Shown piece after piece: positions 51,555 through 60,460 of a DNA stretch of 64,000 bases (position 1 is its first letter; each line of letters opens with the position of its first letter). Both the position numbers and the translations under genes were made by a program. Below the pieces are notes generated by a model. It was not told where the DNA came from. It was given only the letters and a program-made list of their open reading frames with translations, and did not search any database. Source of the stretch: Bradyrhizobium manausense (GTDB taxonomy: Bacteria; Pseudomonadota; Alphaproteobacteria; Rhizobiales; Xanthobacteraceae); contig NZ_JAFCKB010000005.1 of the NCBI RefSeq assembly GCF_018130615.1, positions 124,001 to 188,000 of the forward strand, given 5' to 3'.

Positions 51555-52085
51555 ATGTCTTGCATTGCACGTGCCGAAACGTCCCGGATTTCGCTGGCAA
51601 CCTCGTCTCGGTTGCTGCTCGCCGTCGTCGGCGCCGCATTGCTTGCGGCGTGTGCGCAATCGCCGGTGGGCCGGCAGAGGGCCGATCTGGCTCCAGCCAC
51701 AAAGCAGGCCGAGATCGAGCGCCCGCATAAGGTCAAGGTTGCGGCGCTGCATCCGCATCCGATCTTCAGGCCGCACCGGTCCAGCGATACAGCGAGCGCC
51801 AAGCCGACCGCCTCGCATGGCGTGGCGAGCTTCTACTCGGACATCGAGACCGCGAGCGGCGAGAGGTTCGACAAGAACGAATTGACCGCAGCTCATCCGA
51901 CGCTGCCGTTCGGCACCAGGCTGCGCGTCACCGACGTGTCCTCCGGCCGCTTCGTGACCGTCAGGGTCAACGATCGCGGGCCCTTCGTTCGCGGTCGTGT
52001 GGTCGACATCTCGCCGTCCGCGGCCGAGGCGCTCGGCATGGTCGACAAGGGCCTCGCCAATGTCCGGCTCGACGTCGTTCAATAG
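51555..52085 (+). CDS. RlpA-like lipoprotein (double-psi beta-barrel)
   Basis: 176-residue lipoprotein. A signal peptide ends in a lipobox LLAAC (Cys at about residue 33), so it is membrane anchored. The C-terminal ~95 residues are the RlpA barrel: HGVASFYSDIETASGERFDK, LPFGTRLRVTDVSSGRFVTV and RVNDRGPFVRGRVVDISPSA. RlpA proteins bind or cleave denuded glycan at the septum in some species; the GERF/ VNDRGPF pattern with catalytic Asp is intact. Start: ATG at 51555 with GGAGGG upstream. A second RlpA-like gene begins at the window edge. Confidence 0.9.
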   Translation: MSCIARAETSRISLATSSRLLLAVVGAALLAACAQSPVGRQRADLAPATKQAEIERPHKVKVAALHPHPIFRPHRSSDTASAKPTASHGVASFYSDIETASGERFDKNELTAAHPTLPFGTRLRVTDVSSGRFVTVRVNDRGPFVRGRVVDISPSAAEALGMVDKGLANVRLDVVQ

Positions 52086-52163
52086 AGCGCGGCTTAACCG
52101 GCTGTTAGCGGCTCTCCCGCACCATGGGTGCCCGGCAATTCGCCGCTTTGGGGGAGACGGCGC

Positions 52164-52316
52164 TTGAACACGATCCAGTATCTCGAAGATCAGGCTGCGC
52201 GCGCCGAGCGTCTTGCCAAACGGATCACGGATACGCCGACGATCGAAAAGCTCCTGACCTTCGCCGGCGAACGCCGCCGCGAGATCGAGGTCATCGCCGG
52301 CAGGCGGCGCGGCTAA
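52164..52316 (+). CDS. Small hypothetical protein (50 aa)
   Basis: TTG start read as MNTIQYLEDQAARAERLAKR, preceded by GGGGGAGA at 8 bp. The product is a charged helical protein (ITDTPTIEKLLTFAGERRRE) with no membrane segment. Its strong ribosome site and clean helical composition favour a real gene; function unknown. ATG-initiated longer frame from 52128 is less likely. Confidence 0.6.
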   Translation: MNTIQYLEDQAARAERLAKRITDTPTIEKLLTFAGERRREIEVIAGRRRG

Positions 52317-52350
52317 TGCCGTCATCTTTGCTCGGGTCGCGACGACCCGA

Positions 52351-52656
52351 TCAGCTGTGGCTCTCGACGAAATCGCTGAGATAGTCGGGCAGCGTCACGC
52401 CGTCGATATCGCAGCGGGCCTGGATTTCATCGGCAACATCGGTCGAGATGTCCTTCATCCAGTGCTCGAGCGTGTTGAACGAGATCACCTTGATCGGATC
52501 GTTGAAGCAGCCGGCGACGAGCTCGCCGATCGCGGTGTCGAGATCGCTTCGCTCGACGCGAATTTCGGTTGCCTCGTCGAGGCGATCGATCACCACGAAC
52601 AGGGTCTGGTCGGCGCCGTAGGGCACGACCGCGGATGGTACGCCAGCTTCAAGCAT
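52351..52656 (-). CDS. Hypothetical protein (101 aa)
   Basis: Compact soluble protein (MLEAGVPSAVVPYGADQTLF ... LPDYLSDFVESHS), acidic, with alternating strand-like and helical stretches (LFVVIDRLDE, DTAIGELVAGCF, EHWMKDIST). No signal peptide or known motif is seen. Transcribed opposite to the small gene at 52164. Family unknown. Confidence 0.6.
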   Translation of the reverse strand: MLEAGVPSAVVPYGADQTLFVVIDRLDEATEIRVERSDLDTAIGELVAGCFNDPIKVISFNTLEHWMKDISTDVADEIQARCDIDGVTLPDYLSDFVESHS

Positions 52657-52788
52657 GTGAGTTGCTCACGTCTTTGCTTACGATCTTCCGATCCGCATTA
52701 ACGGGAAAAACCGGAAGAAGGTTCCTGGCCAGATCACAGGAAGCGCTTAAGACGTTTGTCGGTGGCGTGCGGCGGTGTCCGCCTACAG

Positions 52789-53052
52789 TCAGAGAAATTC
52801 TCTCAAGCGCGCCAGCTCGATGACGTGCTCGGGCGAGAGGATGTCGGTGACCAGCGGCGGCTGCGCCGCCGTGCGGATTTCATAGAGATGCCGGGTCGGC
52901 GCGGGCTTCTCCATGAAAGCCGAAATGCAGGCATCGAGCGTGCCCTCGCTCACTTGATAGGGCTCGCGGTCCGGCCGGCGCTGATTTCCGAGTGACGGCC
53001 ATTTCTGCAGCACGGCGGGCGCGCTGAAATCGACCTTTGATGCGTCTCCCAT
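52789..53052 (-). CDS. Hypothetical protein (87 aa)
   Basis: MGDASKVDFSAPAVLQKWPS onward, a short soluble protein with TDILSPEHVIELARLREFL at the C-terminus. The ATG at 53052 is the sensible start; a 21-codon extension to 53115 is not family-like. It lies 125 bp downstream of the monooxygenase-esterase gene on the same strand, and could be in its transcript. Function unknown. Confidence 0.55.
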   Translation of the reverse strand: MGDASKVDFSAPAVLQKWPSLGNQRRPDREPYQVSEGTLDACISAFMEKPAPTRHLYEIRTAAQPPLVTDILSPEHVIELARLREFL

Positions 53053-53177
53053 CGTTCCCGCCTCACGCAAAAAGAACCCTGGCACGCAAAGCCTGCGTGC
53101 CAGGGCCATACCCATCGCTGCATCTCAAAGCCACGCCGCGACAACGCGGCGGCCGGGAAAAAGTTCCCGGCCGACGC

Positions 53178-55865
53178 TTAACTCGCGGCGGCTGCGATCC
53201 TGTGCCCTGGGCTCGCATGGCCCTGGCTGGTCTCGTCGCGACTGACCTCCGGCGGAAGGCCGGCAAAGCGCCGCAGGGCCTCGGCCATCTGCATCCGGCC
53301 CTGAACGCCGGTGATCACCACGTCGACCATCACAAAGGACGAGTGGAAATGGCCGTGCGCCTTCAACTGCTCGACCGGAACGCCCGTGGCGGCCATCGCT
53401 TCCGCATAGGCGACGCCCTCATCGCGCAGCGGATCGAACTCGCAGGTGACGACGAACGCCGGCGGCAGGCCGGCGACGTTACCGCGCAGCGGCGAGACGC
53501 GCGGATCGGTGCGGTCGGCCGGCGAGCAGTAGAGGTCCCAGAACCAGTACATCAGCGACCGCGTCAGGAAGTAGCCGATCGCATTGTCGTTGTAGGAGGG
53601 CCGATCCAAGGTGCAATCGGTGACCGGGCACACCAGCAGCTGGCCGGCGATCTCGGGCCCGCCGCGGTCGCGCGCGAGCTGGCAGGTGACGGCGGCGATG
53701 TTGCCTCCGGCGCTCCACCCCGCGACCATCACCGGGCCCGGCTTGCCGCCGAGCTCCGCCAGATGCTCCGAGATCCAGCGCGTCGCCGCATAGCCGTCCT
53801 CGGCCGCGGTGGGGAAGCGATGCTCCGGCGCGTGGCGATAGCCGACGCTGATGAACATCATGCCGGTCCGCCGCACCATGTCGCGGCAGAACGGTTCGTC
53901 CGACTGCTCGTCGCCGAGCACCCAGCCGCCGCCGTGGAAATAGACGACCGTCTGATGCGGCCCCGGCGTTGACGGCTTGTAGACGCGATAGGGCAGCGGA
54001 CCGCCGGCGCCGGGCAGGGTGCCGTCGACGATGTCGCCAATCAGCCGTCCCGCAGGCCGGCCCTTGTTGAACTCGTTGACGAAGGCGCGCGCGCCGGCCG
54101 CGCCCATCGACTCGATCGGCGGCAGGTTCAACGAGGCCAGCAGGTTGAGCACCAGCCGCACGTCCGGCTGCAGCCTCACCACCTCGCCGTCATTGCATTG
54201 CGCGGCAACGTTCGGGCCCGTCAGCTTGAAGCCGAGCATGCCGCGGCTCGTGACCTCGTCGCAGATGCTGCGATAGGGACCGACGCCGCCGGTATAGGGC
54301 ATCAGGCCCTGCACCTTGCCCGGCACGTTGGCGCCCGTGTACCAGGTGTTGGCGAGCCGGTGCAGCGTCAGCATCGAGCAGTCGGCCATGTGCCGGCCCC
54401 AGCCGGCCTGCGCCGTTGAGGTCGGCTCGATCGTGGTGAAGCCGGCATCGCGCAACTCAGCGAGGCGGTCGACGACCCAGTCGACATGCTGCTCGATCGA
54501 CACCGCCATGTTCGACAGCACCGACGGGCTGCCGGGTCCGGTGATCATGAAGAAGTTCGGGAAGCCCTCGACCGTGAGGCCGAGATAGCTCTGCGGCCCC
54601 TGCGCCCAGACATCGGTGAGCGACTTGCCGCTCCGGCCGGTGATCGGATGCACGGCGCGGATCGCGCCGGTCATGGCGTCGAAGCCGGTCGCGAACACGA
54701 TGACGTCGACGTCGATGCTGCGCTTAGCCGTCGTGATGCCGCCTGCGGTGATCGCCTTGATCGGCTCCTGCCGCAGGTTGACCAGCGTGACGTTCGGGCG
54801 GTTGTAGGTCGCGTAGTAATTGGTGTCGAGGCAGGGACGCTTCGCCCCGAACGGATGATCGTGCGGCATCAACGCTGCCGCCGTCTCCGGATCCTTCACG
54901 GCCGCCGAGATCTTCTCGCGAATGAGGTCCTGGACGATCTTGTTGCCGTCGACATCGACGGCCTGGTCGGCCCAAAGCTGCGTCAGGATGTGGACGAGAT
55001 CGCCCGCCGCCCAGGCACGTTCAAACCGCTCACGACGCTCGGCATCGCCGAGCTGCCAGCTCACGACGGTTTGCTGCGGATAGGGCACGCCGGCCATCGA
55101 CTGGCGCGCCTGCTCACGATAGGCCGCGCGATCGCTCTGGAACAGGTCCCGGCGATCGGCCGGCGCGGGACCGTTATGCGCGGGCAGCGCGAAATTCGGC
55201 GTGCGCTGGAACACGGTGAGATGCGCGGCCTGCTCGGCGATCAGCGGGATCGACTGGATGCCTGACGAGCCTGTCCCGATCACGGCGACGCGTTTTCCCG
55301 CGAGGTTGACGCCGTCATGCGGCCAGCGCCCGGTGAAATAGACCTCGCCCTTGAAATCCTTGACACCGTCGATTTCGGGCGGCTTTGGCGCGGAGAGACA
55401 GCCGGTGGCCATGATGTAATGGCGGCAGGAGACCGGTGCGCCATTATCAGTGGTGAGCTGCCAGCGCTCGGTCGTCTCGTCCCATTTGGCTTCGGTGACC
55501 TTGGTCTTGAAGCGGATGTCACGGCGCAGATCGTAGCGATCCGCGACGAAGCCGAGATAGCGCAGGATCTCGGGCTGCGTTGCGTATTTCTCCGACCAGG
55601 TCCAGGCCTTGTCGAGTTCCGGATCGAACGTGTAGCTGTAGTCGATGGTCTGGATATCGCAGCGCGCGCCGGGATAGCGGTTCCAGTACCAGGTGCCGCC
55701 GACGTCGCCGGCCTCTTCGAGCCCGACGGCCGACAGGCCCGCCTTGCGCAAGCGATGGAGAAGGTAGAGGCCGGCAAATCCGGCGCCGACCACGGCGACA
55801 TCGACCTGCTGGGGTGTTCCACTCGCCGCCTTGGAGTCACGTGCGGCGACCATTGCGTCCGGCAT
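53178..55865 (-). CDS. Baeyer-Villiger-type flavin monooxygenase fused to HSL-type alpha/beta hydrolase
   Basis: 895-residue two-enzyme fusion. Residues ~18-550: FAD/NADPH monooxygenase with FAD site [20 protein letters not shown], the Trp-rich [18 protein letters not shown], a BVMO-like fingerprint [12 protein letters not shown] (about 170-181) and the NADPH site [20 protein letters not shown]. Residues ~590-880: hormone-sensitive-lipase-like hydrolase with oxyanion HGGG ([17 protein letters not shown]), nucleophile GWSAGG (Ser about 716), EFDPLRDEG (Asp) and AHGHFHSSF (His). It would oxidise a ketone to an ester and then hydrolyse it. The fingerprint has Phe where BVMOs have His. Start ATG has GGGAGGAA upstream. 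Confidence 0.88.
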   Translation of the reverse strand: MPDAMVAARDSKAASGTPQQVDVAVVGAGFAGLYLLHRLRKAGLSAVGLEEAGDVGGTWYWNRYPGARCDIQTIDYSYTFDPELDKAWTWSEKYATQPEILRYLGFVADRYDLRRDIRFKTKVTEAKWDETTERWQLTTDNGAPVSCRHYIMATGCLSAPKPPEIDGVKDFKGEVYFTGRWPHDGVNLAGKRVAVIGTGSSGIQSIPLIAEQAAHLTVFQRTPNFALPAHNGPAPADRRDLFQSDRAAYREQARQSMAGVPYPQQTVVSWQLGDAERRERFERAWAAGDLVHILTQLWADQAVDVDGNKIVQDLIREKISAAVKDPETAAALMPHDHPFGAKRPCLDTNYYATYNRPNVTLVNLRQEPIKAITAGGITTAKRSIDVDVIVFATGFDAMTGAIRAVHPITGRSGKSLTDVWAQGPQSYLGLTVEGFPNFFMITGPGSPSVLSNMAVSIEQHVDWVVDRLAELRDAGFTTIEPTSTAQAGWGRHMADCSMLTLHRLANTWYTGANVPGKVQGLMPYTGGVGPYRSICDEVTSRGMLGFKLTGPNVAAQCNDGEVVRLQPDVRLVLNLLASLNLPPIESMGAAGARAFVNEFNKGRPAGRLIGDIVDGTLPGAGGPLPYRVYKPSTPGPHQTVVYFHGGGWVLGDEQSDEPFCRDMVRRTGMMFISVGYRHAPEHRFPTAAEDGYAATRWISEHLAELGGKPGPVMVAGWSAGGNIAAVTCQLARDRGGPEIAGQLLVCPVTDCTLDRPSYNDNAIGYFLTRSLMYWFWDLYCSPADRTDPRVSPLRGNVAGLPPAFVVTCEFDPLRDEGVAYAEAMAATGVPVEQLKAHGHFHSSFVMVDVVITGVQGRMQMAEALRRFAGLPPEVSRDETSQGHASPGHRIAAAAS

Positions 55866-56094
55866 GGTATTCCTCCCGTGTCATTTTGTTTTGCCGGCAG
55901 GCTAGCCCTGCAGGCTCGGCTTGTCATCAGAGCAGGTGCAATCTTCGGTAGTCCGTTTGCGGCGTCATCGTGGCGGCGCGAACGTTACTTCAATGCACGC
56001 ATCGCGACGCACAATGGCCGTGATTGCCCGGGGTAATCATGCCCGATCCGGCTGTGTATGCTTGCGGTTACAAGCCACGCGTACCCAGGGCGCC

Positions 56095-56304
56095 ATGACC
56101 GAGTTGAGCGAGCGAACCAAAGCCAACATGGACGTCGTCCTGGAGGAGACGTGTCGCCAATTGCCGCATGGCGGCGATCACGACAGCCGCAAGTTCATCG
56201 CCGAGCGTCTGATCGAGGCCGCACAGTCCGGCCACTCCACGCTCGGCGAGCTCGGCATCATCGCGCGACGTGCGCTGGCGGAGATCATAGCCAAGGGCAA
56301 TTAA
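56095..56304 (+). CDS. Small hypothetical protein (69 aa)
   Basis: MTELSERTKANMDVVLEETC then RQLPHGGDHDSRKFIAERLIEAA, a soluble helical protein ending ARRALAEIIAKGN. It has no signal peptide or metal motif. It is the only plausible frame between the divergent fusion gene and the carboxylesterase gene. No family recognised; similar small proteins occur in rhizobia (impression only). Confidence 0.6.
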   Translation: MTELSERTKANMDVVLEETCRQLPHGGDHDSRKFIAERLIEAAQSGHSTLGELGIIARRALAEIIAKGN

Positions 56305-56385
56305 CTTGGCATCGCAGAGCTTGCCTCGCCGCGAGCTGCAGACGTAACCTGCCAACGACCCTTTCCGCGCCTCGAGATTCCCTAG

Positions 56386-57858
56386 ATGCGGTGGCTGTTT
56401 GCACTCGTTGCGGCCTCTTCATGTCTTTGCTGCGCCGGTGCCGCCGTCGCGCAGGCGGTCGGCCAGTTTCCGTTTGCGTTGACGCGCGAAGGCCAGATGC
56501 TCGGCGCCGTCAAAGGCGAGGTGGCATCCTTCAAGGGCCTGGCTTATGCAGCGCCGCCGGTGGGCAGCCTGCGCTGGCGTCCGCCGCAGGCCTTGCCCGA
56601 GAGCTCGGAGATGAGCACGGCCTACGACTATGATGCGCCCTGCCTCCAGCCGTCGCTGCCGACCGCCCGCGAAGATTGCCTCACGCTCAACGTGTTTCGT
56701 CCCTTCGGCGTCGATGGGCCGCTGCCGGTCATGGTGTTCATCCATGGCGGCGGATACGTCGCCGGCACCGCCAATGATCCGTTGTTCGATGGCGCACGGT
56801 TCGCGCAGGCCGGGCTCATCATCGTGACCGTGAATTATCGCTTGGGCGCACTCGGCTGGCTCACCCATCCCGCGCTGTCGGAATACGGCTCCGGCAATTT
56901 TGGCCTGATGGACCAGATCACGGCGCTGCGCTGGGTCCACGACAATATCGCGGCCTTCGGCGGCGATGCGAACAACGTCACGCTGTTCGGCAACGGCGCC
57001 GGGGCGACATCGATCGCGCTGCTGATGCTGTGTACCCAGTCACGCGATCTCTTCCAGAAAGCCATTCTGCAATCGGTGCCTGGCCGCGTGCGCCTGCCGT
57101 CGTCGCAGGAGGCCGAGACTACGGGCCGGCAGTTCGTCGCCGCACTCGGGCAAGAGGCCGATTTGCGCGTCGTCGCGCCGGCGCGCCTTCTCGCCGCGGA
57201 AAAGCGTCTCTTGGGCAAGACGCCGCGCAGCTTTGCGCCGGCGGTAGATGGAAACCTGGTGACGGAAGACATCGCCGCCGGATTCGCCGCGGGGCATGAG
57301 AGTCGCATTCCCCTCATCATCGGCTCGAACGACGACGAAACCCGCTTCGACAGCGAGCTGGAGGTCAAGGAGGCGCTGTCATCGTCGAGTGAAAGCATTG
57401 ATGAGTTGCGCAGGCTCTATCCCGAAGCCAAGAGGCCGTCCGACCTTGCGGCGGGCTTCTACACCGACAAGGTCTTCTCCGAGCCGGTGCGAATGCTGGC
57501 CCGGCTTCACGCCGCGACGGGCGCGCCGACCTTCCGCTATCGCTTTGCCTATGTGCCGGAAGCGAGGCGCGGTAATGCCGATGAAGGCCATGGGCGGGAG
57601 TTGCAGTTCATCTTCGGCGTCGAGGGCGTGCCCGGCGCGGGCATCTTCTCGCGGCGGGATCGCGAGCTTGCCAACCGCCTGCGCACCTACTGGATCAACT
57701 TCGCCAGAAGCGGCGATCCCAACGACGCCGAGCTGCCGCATTGGGATGCGGCCGCGGATCGCGACCATTTGCTGCTGATCACGAACGATCGCATCGCGAG
57801 CGGCGACGACCCTTGGGGAGAGCGTCTGGACCGGCTCGCGGGCGAGAGCAAAAGATGA
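56386..57858 (+). CDS. Type-B carboxylesterase-fold protein lacking the nucleophile serine
   Basis: 490-residue secreted protein (signal peptide residues ~1-21, ending AVAQ). The fold is carboxylesterase/lipase type B: FKGLAYAAPPVGSLRWRPPQ, EDCLTLNVF, oxyanion-hole FIHGGGYVAGTANDP, and GHGRELQFIFGVEG carrying the catalytic-His region. At the nucleophile elbow the usual GESAG is VTLFGNGAGATS: Gly204 (codon GGC, 56995-56997) replaces Ser, and Asn replaces the Glu next to it. All flanking core is intact, so this is either a non-hydrolytic binding protein, an enzyme with a different chemistry, or a recent single-base change (AGC to GGC). Confidence 0.88.
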   Translation: MRWLFALVAASSCLCCAGAAVAQAVGQFPFALTREGQMLGAVKGEVASFKGLAYAAPPVGSLRWRPPQALPESSEMSTAYDYDAPCLQPSLPTAREDCLTLNVFRPFGVDGPLPVMVFIHGGGYVAGTANDPLFDGARFAQAGLIIVTVNYRLGALGWLTHPALSEYGSGNFGLMDQITALRWVHDNIAAFGGDANNVTLFGNGAGATSIALLMLCTQSRDLFQKAILQSVPGRVRLPSSQEAETTGRQFVAALGQEADLRVVAPARLLAAEKRLLGKTPRSFAPAVDGNLVTEDIAAGFAAGHESRIPLIIGSNDDETRFDSELEVKEALSSSSESIDELRRLYPEAKRPSDLAAGFYTDKVFSEPVRMLARLHAATGAPTFRYRFAYVPEARRGNADEGHGRELQFIFGVEGVPGAGIFSRRDRELANRLRTYWINFARSGDPNDAELPHWDAAADRDHLLLITNDRIASGDDPWGERLDRLAGESKR

Positions 57859-57865
57859 ACTGGGG

Positions 57866-58045
57866 TTAGGCCGCGAGCTCGACGCGCGGCGCCGGGCTCA
57901 GCCGGTCTTCCTCCAGATAGTCCATCGCGCCGTCCTTCTCGACGGCATAGAACTGCTGGCCTTCCTTGGACCGATAGGCGGCGCGAACGACGCCGCGGCG
58001 GCCCTTGTCACTGTTGACGACGTCCCCCAGCGCAAACTTCTTCAT
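57866..58045 (-). CDS. Small hypothetical protein (59 aa)
   Basis: MKKFALGDVVNSDKGRRGVV then RAAYRSKEGQQFYAVEKDGA: a short beta-rich domain of SH3-like appearance, similar in style to small bacterial proteins that bind nucleic acid or other proteins. Start ATG at 58045, with an upstream extension rejected. It is convergent with the esterase-fold gene (7-bp gap). Function unknown. Confidence 0.65.
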   Translation of the reverse strand: MKKFALGDVVNSDKGRRGVVRAAYRSKEGQQFYAVEKDGAMDYLEEDRLSPAPRVELAA

Positions 58046-58206
58046 CTCACGTCTCGCTTGTCTTCTGGCCGATTCCTTCGGCCACGGGGGCGATTGTGGG
58101 CGGCAAATCGTTAACGACTTGCTAACCATGCCGGTTTGCCTATGCTCGCCGCGAAGCGCGCGGGCGTTTAATCCGCGCATGTTTTCAAAGAGACGAGCCG
58201 GCACAA

Positions 58207-59001
58207 ATGACGCGATTTCCGACCCTGTTTCTGTCCCATGGCGGCGGCCCCTGGCCCTTCATGGAGGACCGGCGGGTGCAATATGCCAAGACCGCCGCGG
58301 AGTTCGGCCGGCTGCCGCAGCTTCTGCCCGCGCGGCCGAAGGCGGTGCTCGTCATCACGGGCCATTGGGAGGCCGACGCCTTCACCGTGTCGACCTCGGC
58401 GCATCCGCCGATGGTGTACGACTATTACGGTTTCCCCGAGCATACCTACCACATCACATATCCGGCGCCGGGCCAGCCCGAACTGGCTGCGGAGGTGAGG
58501 GCGCTGCTCAAGCACGCGGGCCTCGACTGCCGGGAAGATCCCAATCAGGGCTTTGACCACGGCACCTTCGTGCCGCTCGGCCTGATGTATCCGAACGCCG
58601 ACATGCCGATCGTGCTGCTGTCGCTGAAGGCGAGTTACGACGCGGCCGAGCACATCAAGGTCGGGCAGGCCATCGCCGCGCTCCGCGACGAGGGCATTCT
58701 AATCGTCGGCAGCGGGCTCACCTATCACAACATGCGCGGCTTCGGGCGGGCCGAGTCCAAACCCGTTTCCTATGATTTCGAGGCCTATCTGAACGAGGCG
58801 ATCAGCAATCCGGATGCTGCGCGCCGCAACGCGATGCTGGTCGATTGGGAGAATGCGCCGAGCGCGCGTCTCGCCCATCCGCGCGAGGATCACCTGCTGC
58901 CGCTGATGGTCGCGGCCGGCGCTGCCGGCAGCGACGTCGGCAAGCGCGTGTTCGTCGACGAGGTCGCAAGCGTCGCGATGGCGTCGTATATGTTTGGGTG
59001 A
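58207..59001 (+). CDS. LigB-family extradiol dioxygenase (DODA/YgiD type)
   Basis: 264-residue class III extradiol dioxygenase. LFLSHGGGPWPFMEDRRVQY carries the first metal His; ITGHWEADAFTVSTSAHPPM the second; GFDHGTFVPLGLMYP and GSGLTYHNMRGF further conserved residues. These enzymes cleave catecholic rings (4,5-DOPA dioxygenase type). Length and motifs fit the YgiD-like family. It is convergent with glgA, 7 bp apart. The natural substrate is unknown. Confidence 0.9.
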   Translation: MTRFPTLFLSHGGGPWPFMEDRRVQYAKTAAEFGRLPQLLPARPKAVLVITGHWEADAFTVSTSAHPPMVYDYYGFPEHTYHITYPAPGQPELAAEVRALLKHAGLDCREDPNQGFDHGTFVPLGLMYPNADMPIVLLSLKASYDAAEHIKVGQAIAALRDEGILIVGSGLTYHNMRGFGRAESKPVSYDFEAYLNEAISNPDAARRNAMLVDWENAPSARLAHPREDHLLPLMVAAGAAGSDVGKRVFVDEVASVAMASYMFG

Positions 59002-59008
59002 ATCCGCT

Positions 59009-60460
59009 CTACGTACGGCGGGACGCCATCAGGCCGCGATAAAGCGCGGCGTATTCGCCCGCGCGGTTGCGCCAGGACACGTCGGTCGCAAGACCGCTCA
59101 ATTGCAGCCGGCGCCAGGTCGCCTTGTCATGGAAGGCGGCGTTCGCCTTGCGCAGCGTGCCGGCGAGGGCATCGGCCGTCACCGGACCGAATTTGAAGCC
59201 GGTGGCGTCGCGTCCGGCCTCGCCGATGTCGACGATGGTGTCCTCGAGGCCGCCGACGCGGGAGACGATGGGCACTGCGCCATAGCGCAAGGCGCAGAGC
59301 TGGGTCAGCCCGCACGGCTCGAACCGCGACGGCACGAGCAGCGCGTCGGAGCCGGCCTGGATCAGATGGGCCAGTATTTCGTCATAGCCGATCAAGACTC
59401 CGATCCGACCGGGATTGGCACGCGCTGCGGCCTGATAGCGATCCTGCAGATCGCGCTCGCCGCTGCCGAGCAGCGCGAGCTGCATGCCCTGGTCCAGGAT
59501 CGTCGGGATCGCCTCGAGCAGAAGATCAAGCCCCTTCTGCCAGGACAGCCGGCTGATGACGCCAAGCAGCGGCGCTTCGTCTGAGGAATCGAGATTGAAT
59601 TGCTGCTGAAGCACCGCCTTGTTGGCGGCTCGGAATGCGATGTCTTGGGTGCTGAAGCGATAGGCGATGTGCGGATCGGTTTGTGGATTCCACACGTCGA
59701 CGTCGATGCCGTTGAGGATGCCGCTGAGCACGCTCGAGCGCTCGCGCAGCAGGCCGCCAAGCCCCATGCCGCCTTCGTCGCTCTGGATTTCACGCGCGTA
59801 GGTCGGCGATACCGTGGTGATGCGATCGGCGAGCTGCAGGCCGGCTTTCAAGAAGCTGATGCCGCCGAAATATTCGAGGCCGTGGACGTCGAATGCGGCG
59901 TCCCGCGGCAGGCCGACCACGCCCGCCAGCGTACGATCGAATTTGCCCTGGTAGGCCATGTTGTGAATGGTCATCACTGTGCCGGGCCGCGGTCCGCCGT
60001 CGTAATGCAGATAGGCCGGCGCGAGCCCGGCCTGCCAGTCATGGGCATGCACCACGTCAGGCACGAAGGCCGGAACGAGACCGTGGCCGATGTCCGCCGC
60101 CACGCGCGCCAGCGCCGCGAAGCGCACGCCATTGTCCGGCCAGTCGACGCCTTCCGCGGTGACGTAGGGATTTCCGGGCCGGGCATAGAGATGGGGCACG
60201 TCGAGCACGAACAGGTCGAGCCCGTCACGGGATCCGGCGAGCAGGCGGCCCGGGGCGCCGAAATAATCCGGCCAGCTCCGCAGCTCTTCCGCGCCCGAGA
60301 GTAGCCGGATCACGTCCGGATAGCCCGGCATCAGCGTGCGCATCTCGATGCCGTGGGCTTTCAGCGCAATCGGCAGCGCACCGGCGACATCCGCGAGGCC
60401 GCCGGTCTTGACGATGGGATAGACTTCAGAAGCGACCGCGAGGACGCGAACAGGCGTCAT
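59009..60460 (-). CDS. glgA: Glycogen synthase
   Basis: 483-residue GT5 enzyme adding glucose from ADP-glucose to glycogen. [20 protein letters not shown] contains the K-x-G-G-L ADP-glucose motif near the N-terminus; [19 protein letters not shown] and the C-terminal [20 protein letters not shown] motif (E-x7-E-like) are diagnostic. It overlaps glgC (ATGA) and is translated after it, so ADP-glucose production and use are coupled. Length (~480) is standard. Confidence 0.96.
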   Translation of the reverse strand: MTPVRVLAVASEVYPIVKTGGLADVAGALPIALKAHGIEMRTLMPGYPDVIRLLSGAEELRSWPDYFGAPGRLLAGSRDGLDLFVLDVPHLYARPGNPYVTAEGVDWPDNGVRFAALARVAADIGHGLVPAFVPDVVHAHDWQAGLAPAYLHYDGGPRPGTVMTIHNMAYQGKFDRTLAGVVGLPRDAAFDVHGLEYFGGISFLKAGLQLADRITTVSPTYAREIQSDEGGMGLGGLLRERSSVLSGILNGIDVDVWNPQTDPHIAYRFSTQDIAFRAANKAVLQQQFNLDSSDEAPLLGVISRLSWQKGLDLLLEAIPTILDQGMQLALLGSGERDLQDRYQAAARANPGRIGVLIGYDEILAHLIQAGSDALLVPSRFEPCGLTQLCALRYGAVPIVSRVGGLEDTIVDIGEAGRDATGFKFGPVTADALAGTLRKANAAFHDKATWRRLQLSGLATDVSWRNRAGEYAALYRGLMASRRT

